Source: Pseudomonas sp. QTF5
GTDB lineage: Bacteria; Pseudomonadota; Gammaproteobacteria; Pseudomonadales; Pseudomonadaceae
NCBI RefSeq assembly: GCF_000512695.2
Contig: NZ_AZRW02000009.1
Span: 62,001 to 126,000, forward strand
DNA length: 64,000 nt
Reading direction: 5' to 3'
The notes below the pieces were generated by a model. The model made no database searches, was not told the DNA's origin, and worked only from the letters and a program-made list of their open reading frames with translations. Of this stretch, positions 58,601 to 64,000 are shown piece after piece (position 1 is the first letter of the stretch; each line of letters opens with the position of its first letter). The translations under genes were made by a program, and so were the position numbers.

Positions 58601-59370
58601 CAGGGCTTGATGCCGCGGTGCAGGGCAACGATGCCTGCGGTCATGTTGTGGTACGTCACGCGGTCGAAACCGGCCTCGACCATCATCGACTTCAGGGTTT
58701 CCTGATTCGGGTGCATGCGGATCGATTCGGCCAGGTAGCGATAGCTTTCCGAATCATTGGTGATCAGCTTGCCCATCAACGGCATGAAGGCGAACGAGTA
58801 GGCGTCGTAGGCTTTGGACATCAGCGCGTTGGTCGGTTTGGAGAATTCCAGCACCAGCAAACGGCCGCCCGGTTTCAGCACGCGCAGCATCGAGCGCAGG
58901 GCATCTTCTTTGTGAGTCACGTTGCGCAGACCGAAAGCGATGGTGACGCAATCGAAATGGTTGTCCGGGAACGGCAGTTTTTCAGCATCGGCCTGGACGA
59001 ATTCGACGTTGCCGGACACACCCAGATCCAGCAGGCGGTCACGACCGACCTTGAGCATGGATTCGTTGATGTCGGCCAACACTACCTGACCAGTCGGTCC
59101 CACAAGATGCGAAAACTTGCGGGTCAGGTCGCCAGTGCCGCCGGCGATGTCCAGCACGCGGTTACCGGTGCGCACGCCCGACAGTTCGATCGCGAAGCGC
59201 TTCCACAGACGGTGCATGCCGCCCGACAAGAGGTCGTTCATCAGGTCATACTTGGCGGCTACCGAGTGGAAAACCTCAGCGACTTTTTCCGCTTTCTGGC
59301 TTTCCGGAACGTTTTTGAAGCCGAAGTGAGTGGTGGGTTCGGCATCGCTGCCTTTGCGCTGATCAGTCAT
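58600..59370 (-). CDS. ubiE: Ubiquinone/menaquinone C-methyltransferase
   Basis: The 256-residue class I methyltransferase has [18 protein letters not shown], the SAM motif [12 protein letters not shown] and the UbiE signature [13 protein letters not shown]. It C-methylates the ubiquinone ring precursor. The frame is open 28 codons further, but [19 protein letters not shown] is the family start. It heads the ubiE-ubiJ-ubiB group. Confidence 0.97.
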   Translation of the reverse strand: MTDQRKGSDAEPTTHFGFKNVPESQKAEKVAEVFHSVAAKYDLMNDLLSGGMHRLWKRFAIELSGVRTGNRVLDIAGGTGDLTRKFSHLVGPTGQVVLADINESMLKVGRDRLLDLGVSGNVEFVQADAEKLPFPDNHFDCVTIAFGLRNVTHKEDALRSMLRVLKPGGRLLVLEFSKPTNALMSKAYDAYSFAFMPLMGKLITNDSESYRYLAESIRMHPNQETLKSMMVEAGFDRVTYHNMTAGIVALHRGIKP

Positions 59371-59525
59371 ATCGCTGTCACCAAAAGAGAATGCGGGACA
59401 TTCTAATCCCGGTGGCCTGCTTTGTCTTGGCAAGGCTGAAGGTAAGATAGGCAATTACCGGGACGTTTTGACGCATGCAGGGTCAAGATGTCTTGAGCAA
59501 GTCACGATAAAGCAGGAGTCATTCG

Positions 59526-59801
59526 ATGGCCCGTATTAGTGTTGAGCGTGCCCATGGCCTGGGTAAGGAAGCGGCCCGCGAGAAGGCCGACAAGTTGGCG
59601 CAGAAACTGTCCGAACAATATGGCCTGGAGCCGCAGTGGTCCGGCGACACCCTGAATCTCAGACGCTCGGGTGTAAAAGGGGCGGTGTATGTGGGCGAGG
59701 ACTCGATCAAGGTCGATGTCGAACTGGGCCTGTTGATGTCCGCCATGAGCGGCACCATCAAATCGGAAATCGAAAGGGCGCTCGATAAAGCACTGACCTG
59801 A
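59526..59801 (+). CDS. Polyhydroxyalkanoic-acid-system family protein
   Basis: The 91-residue protein (MARISVERAHGLGKEAAREK) matches the small PHA-granule-region family found beside pha genes. It has an alpha-beta start, SGVKGAVYVGEDSIKVDVELG and a helical end. Its role is unclear. It is divergent from ubiE and precedes phaI by 274 bp, most of it a REP element. Confidence 0.88.
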   Translation: MARISVERAHGLGKEAAREKADKLAQKLSEQYGLEPQWSGDTLNLRRSGVKGAVYVGEDSIKVDVELGLLMSAMSGTIKSEIERALDKALT

Positions 59802-59830
59802 TCCATTTCCTTCTATGAAATGCGATTAAT

Positions 59831-59948
59831 GTGGGAGCGGCGGTGCGACGATTCGACTTGCTCGCGAATGCGGTGTGTCAATCGACATCAATGCTGAATG
59901 ACACACCGCATTCGCGAGCAAGTCGAATCGTCGCACCGCCGCTCCCAC
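59831..59948. repeat. REP pair, GCGGTGCGACGATTCGACTTG variant
   Basis: Perfect arms (GTGGGAGCGGCGGTGCGACG and inverse) match the copy at 27469-27586. The centre GTGTGTCAATCGACATCAATG and its inverse extend the pairing, so almost the entire 118 bp is one palindrome. Confidence 0.88.
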
Positions 59949-60075
59949 ATTTGTTCTGCGTCTACAGGTTTTGTGTCACTTGTTAGGGTGCCGTTTCTAA
60001 TTATTCTCACTACTTTGTGCCTGAGCCCGACTCTCTGCGGGCAGTTCCTCGACCCTTCTGCGCGTGAGGTGCACC

Positions 60076-60498
60076 ATGGCCAAAGTTATTTTGAAGAAAA
60101 AAGTCGACGTTGAGACTAACGCTCCGAGCGACGTCAAATCGTATGCACGCAAAATCTGGCTGGCTGGTCTGGGTGCTTACACCAAGGTCGGTCAAGAGGG
60201 TAGCGAGTACGTTCAAGAGTTGATCAAGGCTGGTCAAGCTGTTGAAAGTAAAGGAAAAAAAGTCGTCACTGAAAAACTTGAAGCGGCCAATGCCGAGATC
60301 GATGAAGCCAAGAGTGAAGTGAGCACTTTCAAAGGCAAAGTCGAACTTCAACTCGACAAAGTCGAAAGGGCTTTCGATACACGTATCGCAAGCGCCTTGA
60401 ATCGTATCGGCATTCCGTCTAAACATGACGTGGAGACACTCTCTGCTAAGCTCGATGAGCTGACGGCATTGCTCGAACGTGTCGCGCGTAAATCTTAA
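60076..60498 (+). CDS. phaI: Phasin PhaI
   Basis: This 140-residue protein has a phasin domain with YARKIWLAGLGAYTKVG near the N terminus and a long amphipathic helix ending in LDELTALLERVARKS. It coats medium-chain-length PHA granules. It starts at ATG 60076 after GAGGTG. Its N-terminal domain is clearly paralogous to that of PhaF, which follows after 10 bases. Confidence 0.95.
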   Translation: MAKVILKKKVDVETNAPSDVKSYARKIWLAGLGAYTKVGQEGSEYVQELIKAGQAVESKGKKVVTEKLEAANAEIDEAKSEVSTFKGKVELQLDKVERAFDTRIASALNRIGIPSKHDVETLSAKLDELTALLERVARKS

Positions 60499-60508
60499 GG
60501 AGAACGGG

Positions 60509-61270
60509 ATGGCTGGCAAAAAGACTACTGAAAAAGAAGGCAGCTCGTGGATCGGGAAGGTCGAAGACTACTCCCGCAAGATCTGGCTGGCTGGTTTAGG
60601 CGTGTACTCGAAGATTGACACTGACGGCAGCAAGCTCTTCGATACATTGGTCAAGGACGGTGAGAAAGCCGAGAAGCTCACCAAGAGCGCTGTCGGCAAA
60701 AAAGTCGATGCCGCCAAGGACTCCGCTTCGTCGGCCAAGTCGCGCATCAGCGGCGTGAAAGATCGCGCACTGGGCAAATGGGATGAGCTGGAAGGGGCTT
60801 TCGACAAGCGTCTGAACAGCGCCATTTCGCGCTTGGGTGTACCGAGCCGCAATGAGGTAAAAGCGCTGCACAGCAAGGTCGATACCCTGACCAAGCAAAT
60901 CGAAAAACTCACCGGTGCCAAGGTTGCGCCTGTTGCGGCGAAAACCGCGGCAGCCAAACCAGCAGCCAAAAGCGTAGCCAAACCGTTGGCCAAGGCTACC
61001 GCTAAACCGGCAGCCAAAACTGCAGCGGCGAAACCTGCTGCCAAAGCGGCCGCTAAACCTGCAGCTAAAACCGCAGCGGCCAAACCGGCTGCCGCGAAGA
61101 AGCCAGCAGTGAAAAAACCGGCAGCCCCGAAAGCGGCCGCACCGAAACCAGCAGCGGCCGCCGCCAAACCGGTAACCCCGGTCAGCACGGCGAACTCCGC
61201 CGCTGCGCCGACCCCTGCTGTAACCCCGACTATCGCGCCGGCTCCGTCGACGCCAACCAGTCAGTCCTGA
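60509..61270 (+). CDS. phaF: Phasin and nucleoid-associated protein PhaF
   Basis: The 253-residue protein has an N-terminal phasin domain (YSRKIWLAGLGVYSKIDTDG to about residue 140), then a histone-H1-like tail (about 145-225) built from AAKPAAK-type repeats, ending in a Pro/Thr/Ala tail. PhaF binds both PHA granules and DNA and helps divide granules between daughter cells. AAGGAG lies 9 bases before the ATG. Confidence 0.96.
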   Translation: MAGKKTTEKEGSSWIGKVEDYSRKIWLAGLGVYSKIDTDGSKLFDTLVKDGEKAEKLTKSAVGKKVDAAKDSASSAKSRISGVKDRALGKWDELEGAFDKRLNSAISRLGVPSRNEVKALHSKVDTLTKQIEKLTGAKVAPVAAKTAAAKPAAKSVAKPLAKATAKPAAKTAAAKPAAKAAAKPAAKTAAAKPAAAKKPAVKKPAAPKAAAPKPAAAAAKPVTPVSTANSAAAPTPAVTPTIAPAPSTPTSQS

Positions 61271-61271
61271 T

Positions 61272-61380
61272 GATCGTTCCCACGCTCCGCGTGGGAATGC
61301 CTCACCGGACGCTCCGCGTCCATTGCGGCAGTGACGCAGAGCGTCACCGGCTGCATTCCCACGCGGAGCATGGAACGATC
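61272..61380. repeat. GATCGTTCCCACGC intergenic palindromic repeat, copy 4
   Basis: The element begins 2 bases after the phaF stop, with GATCGTTCCCACGCTCCGCG at one end and GCGGAGCATGGAACGATC at the other (one base lost from the second arm). Its centre is GGACGCTCCGCGTCC and GTGACGCAGAGCGTCAC. Confidence 0.83.
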
Positions 61381-61413
61381 ACGCCCTGCCTGCGAAGGTC
61401 GGGCGTTTTTGTT
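61381..61413 (+). terminator. Terminator after phaF
   Basis: ACGCCC pairs with GGGCGT around a loop that contains a further CCT/AGG pair, followed by TTTTTGTTT. It lies just beyond the palindromic repeat. Confidence 0.8.
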
Positions 61414-61448
61414 TGTGCATGCATTCTGGAAGGCTCCGAAGATCCAAT

Positions 61449-61536
61449 GTGGGAGCGGGCTTGCTCGCGAAAGCGATTCATCATTCAACAGTGATGTCGA
61501 TTGACACACCGATTTCGCGAGCAAGCCCGCTCCCAC
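61449..61536. repeat. REP pair between phaF and phaD
   Basis: GTGGGAGCGGGCTTGCTCGC and its inverse flank about 40 bp, in the convergent space between phaF and phaD. Confidence 0.87.
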
Positions 61537-61540
61537 AGGG

Positions 61541-62161
61541 TCAGTCGTGCTCTTCGAGGTACTGCAACGCCAACCGCTCGGTTGCGATTTTCACCGGCGG
61601 CAGCAGATGCGGCGCCACCAGCATCATGATCTGATACACCACCAGTCTCACTTCACCTTCACGGTCGAGAATCCGCTGATAGTCCAGCGAGAACAGCAAC
61701 GTCATGGTGATTTGTTCCACCAACTGCCCCAGCGCCTGGGTGTCACTGACCAACTGACCTTTAGCTTTCAACTGCGCCAGCAATGACGCCAGTGTGCGCT
61801 TCAACGCATTGAGCAGGTTGCGTATTCCCTTGGCCAGTTTCGGCAGGCGGCCGGCAAGGTTCGACAGGTCCTGGAACAGAAACCGGTAGTGGGCCAGGCG
61901 TTCGACGATCAGGTGCAGGAACAGCCAGTAATCATCAGGCGCCAATTCCACATCGGACGGTGGATCTAGCAAGGGCGTCAGCTCGGCCTGGAAACGCTCG
62001 AACAGCCCGAGGATCAGCGGTTCCTTGCCGTGGAAATGGTAGTAGAGGTTGCCCGGGCTGATGCCCATTTCGTTGGCCACTTCCATGGTGGACACATTCG
62101 GTTCGCCCTTCTGATTGAACAACTGCAGGGCACATTCGAGAATCCGGTCGCGGGTTTTCAT
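61541..62161 (-). CDS. phaD: TetR-family regulator PhaD
   Basis: The 206-residue regulator has an N-terminal helix-turn-helix (about 5-50, with VSTMEVANEMGISPGNLYYHFHGKE) and a helical ligand domain. PhaD activates the pha promoters, probably in response to a CoA-linked intermediate. It lies 59 bases downstream of phaC2, the order phaC2-phaD being standard for medium-chain-length PHA producers. Confidence 0.95.
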   Translation of the reverse strand: MKTRDRILECALQLFNQKGEPNVSTMEVANEMGISPGNLYYHFHGKEPLILGLFERFQAELTPLLDPPSDVELAPDDYWLFLHLIVERLAHYRFLFQDLSNLAGRLPKLAKGIRNLLNALKRTLASLLAQLKAKGQLVSDTQALGQLVEQITMTLLFSLDYQRILDREGEVRLVVYQIMMLVAPHLLPPVKIATERLALQYLEEHD

Positions 62162-62220
62162 CCAGTCTTCTTAATGGTCGAGTCATGCCACGGCCATTGG
62201 CGGCCGTGGTTCGTTGAACG

Positions 62221-63903
62221 TCAGCGCACGCGCACGTAAGTACCGGGTGCCGCCTCCATCGGTGGATAGTTCTGGTTGCCGAGGGCCATCTGGGTTTCGT
62301 GTTGCGCGCCGGAGCGTTCCTGAATCCAGCCCAGCCATTGTGTCCACCAACTACCGTCGACGCGCTTGGCGTCGTAATACCAGGCTCGCGGGTCGCTGCT
62401 CAGTTTCGGATTCTCGACGTAGTTCGCTTTCGGACTATTGGGCGGGTTGAGAATGCTCTGCACATGACCGCTGTTGGACAGCACAAAGCGCCGCTCGCCC
62501 CCCAGCAGCAATGTCGAGCGATACACCGCATCCCATGGGGTGATGTGATCATTCATGCCCGCCACGCTGAAACTGTCGACGGTGACTTTCTGCAGGTCGA
62601 TTGGCGTGCCGCACACTTCCAGCCCGCCCGGATGATTCAGCGGGTTGTGCTTGAAGAAATCCAGCAGGTCGCCATGAAATGCCGCCGGCAGGCGCGTGTT
62701 GTCATTGTTCCAGTAGAGGATGTCGAACGCCGGCGGCTCCTTGCCCAGCAGGTAGTTATTGACGAAGTAATTCCAGATCAAATCGTTGGGCCGCATCCAG
62801 GCAAACACCCTGGCCATGTCGCGACCTTCCAGAACACCCTTCTGATACGAGCGGCGCTTGGCCGCTTCCAGCGTCTGTTCGTCGGCGAAGAGGGTGGCCG
62901 GGCTGTCTATCTGGCTGTCGAGCATACTGACCAGGTAGGTCGCACTGGACACACGTCGCAGCTGCCGCTTGGCCTGCAAATGCCCTTGCAGCGCGGCGAT
63001 GGTCAGCCCGCCGGCACAGGCCCCCATCAGGTTGACCTCGCGAGCGCCGGTGATTGCCCGGCACACATTCATCGCTTCTTCGGCGGCTTCGACGTAAGAC
63101 GACAACCCCCATTCGCGATGACGCACATCGGGATTGCGCCAGCTGATAATGAAGGTCTGCAAGCCGTTTTTAAGGGCGTACTGGACGAAGCTGTTGCCGG
63201 GGCTCAAGTCGAAAATGTAGTACTTGTTGATCTGTGGCGGGACAATCAGCAATGGCTTGGAATACTGCTTTTCGCTCATCGGCTTGTACTGGATCAGCTC
63301 CAGCAGCTCATTGCGAAACACCACGGAGCCGGTGGTGGTGGCGACCGTTTTGCCCACCTCGAATGCTTGTTTGGTGACTTGTCTTGGCAGACCGTCGTTG
63401 TGCATAAGGTCGTCGAGCAGATGGCCGATACCCCGCACCAGACTATTGCCGCCGGAGTTGAAAAACTCCTTGATCGCCAGCGGATTGAGCAGGGTGTTGG
63501 ACGGCGCCACGGCATCGTTGATCAAGGCAAAGGCGAAGTGGGCGCGGGCACGATCGTCCGGGCTCATGTTGCTTTCGTCGATCCAGCTTTTGACTTCTTT
63601 CTGCCAGCTCAGATAGGCCTGCAGGCTGCGGCGATAAAAAGGATTGAGGCTCCACGTCGGGTCGGCAAAGCGACTGTCCTGCGGGTTGGTCGGGTGCAGG
63701 GTCTCACCCAACAGGACGCGGCCCAACTGGCCGCCCAGCTTCAAGGCATGCCGGGCCGTATACACCGGGTTGCGCAGGCCGTGGGTGGCCAGGCTGCGCA
63801 AGGTCGAAAGCAGGTCCCGGCCGCGCAGACCGGTAACCGCACTTTGTGCATTGATGAATGCAGCGGGAGTGGGCAAAGAGCCCTTCGCTGGTTTGTCGCG
63901 CAT
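62221..63903 (-). CDS. phaC2: Class II polyhydroxyalkanoate synthase 2
   Basis: The 560-residue synthase has the lipase-like box GACAGG with catalytic Cys296, the same number as in P. putida, plus Asp in SVAGMNDHITPW and His in LSNSGHVQS. It polymerises (R)-3-hydroxyacyl-CoA of 6-14 carbons into PHA granules. The start MRDKPAKGSLPTP is the family start. In Pseudomonas phaZ and phaC1 lie upstream, here beyond the right edge; bases 63904-64000 hold no recognisable gene. Confidence 0.97.
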   Translation of the reverse strand: MRDKPAKGSLPTPAAFINAQSAVTGLRGRDLLSTLRSLATHGLRNPVYTARHALKLGGQLGRVLLGETLHPTNPQDSRFADPTWSLNPFYRRSLQAYLSWQKEVKSWIDESNMSPDDRARAHFAFALINDAVAPSNTLLNPLAIKEFFNSGGNSLVRGIGHLLDDLMHNDGLPRQVTKQAFEVGKTVATTTGSVVFRNELLELIQYKPMSEKQYSKPLLIVPPQINKYYIFDLSPGNSFVQYALKNGLQTFIISWRNPDVRHREWGLSSYVEAAEEAMNVCRAITGAREVNLMGACAGGLTIAALQGHLQAKRQLRRVSSATYLVSMLDSQIDSPATLFADEQTLEAAKRRSYQKGVLEGRDMARVFAWMRPNDLIWNYFVNNYLLGKEPPAFDILYWNNDNTRLPAAFHGDLLDFFKHNPLNHPGGLEVCGTPIDLQKVTVDSFSVAGMNDHITPWDAVYRSTLLLGGERRFVLSNSGHVQSILNPPNSPKANYVENPKLSSDPRAWYYDAKRVDGSWWTQWLGWIQERSGAQHETQMALGNQNYPPMEAAPGTYVRVR

Positions 63904-64000
63904 GAGTTAACACTCCTTCGTCATCAGGCCAAAAACAAACACACCCGAACAAAACACCATAGACGTTGTTACGGGTTGTTGCGCGGCACGGCCTCTTGCC

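Noticed and set aside
59949..60075. Sigma-70 promoter for phaI
   Set aside because: AT-rich segments such as CTAATTAT are present, but no -35 element with proper spacing could be identified by eye.
63904..64000. End of phaZ at the right edge
   Set aside because: The depolymerase gene is expected upstream of phaC2, but these 97 bases show no recognisable C-terminal coding sequence.

Overview
The window is chromosomal DNA of a Pseudomonas, most likely a member of the P. fluorescens complex. The gene order around secB-ntrBC-glnA-thiI-typA, the hut cluster, opgGH, tatABC, ubiEJB and the pha genes follows the Pseudomonas order. The proteins are full length, and intergenic spaces carry the REP-type palindromes (GCGGGCTTGCTCGCGA and relatives) typical of this group. 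I see no prophage, insertion sequence, tRNA, rRNA or CRISPR array. This is largely core genome, and the less ordinary features are in its regulation and in one odd enzyme paralogue.

Layout. 1-2.4 kb: a probable gpmI start at the edge, a rhodanese, grxC, secB, trmL, and a small membrane-anchored protein whose start codon overlaps that of trmL. 2.44-2.75 kb: an array of about 80-bp repeats just downstream of ntrC, preceded on the minus strand by a sigma-54 promoter, which looks like the nitrogen-regulated sRNA NrsZ. 3.1-9.4 kb (minus strand): ntrC, ntrB, two DUF4124 proteins, a secreted chorismate mutase and glnA. 9.6-24.2 kb: thiI, typA, a cysteine-cluster protein, glgP, a DUF2339/DUF3999 pair, fbp, a DUF924 protein and a Phd/ParE-type toxin-antitoxin pair. 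24.4-27.4 kb: an amino-acid-type chemoreceptor and two lipoproteins.

27.6-42.4 kb is a complete histidine utilisation locus: hutF divergent from hutC-hutD, then hutU, the hutXWV ABC importer, two histidase-family genes, a permease, hutI and hutG. HutC-type operators (TGTA-N2-TACA) lie before hutF/hutC and before hutU, and hutU has a sigma-54 promoter. The first histidase paralogue has lost the Ala-Ser-Gly tripeptide that forms the MIO cofactor; the second keeps it. A pathway that releases ammonium and glutamate therefore shares the window with ntrBC, glnA and the nrsZ-like locus, each of which has a recognisable sigma-54 promoter.

42.7-51 kb: an orphan choline-type binding protein, an alpha/beta hydrolase, pip-dtd and opgGH (osmoregulated periplasmic glucans). 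51.1-59.4 kb (minus strand): an HBM-type chemoreceptor, rsmE, tatCBA, hisE, hisI, ubiB, ubiJ and ubiE. 59.5-64 kb: polyhydroxyalkanoate genes, with a small PHA-system protein and phaI-phaF on the plus strand converging on phaD and phaC2 on the minus strand. The cluster continues beyond the right edge.
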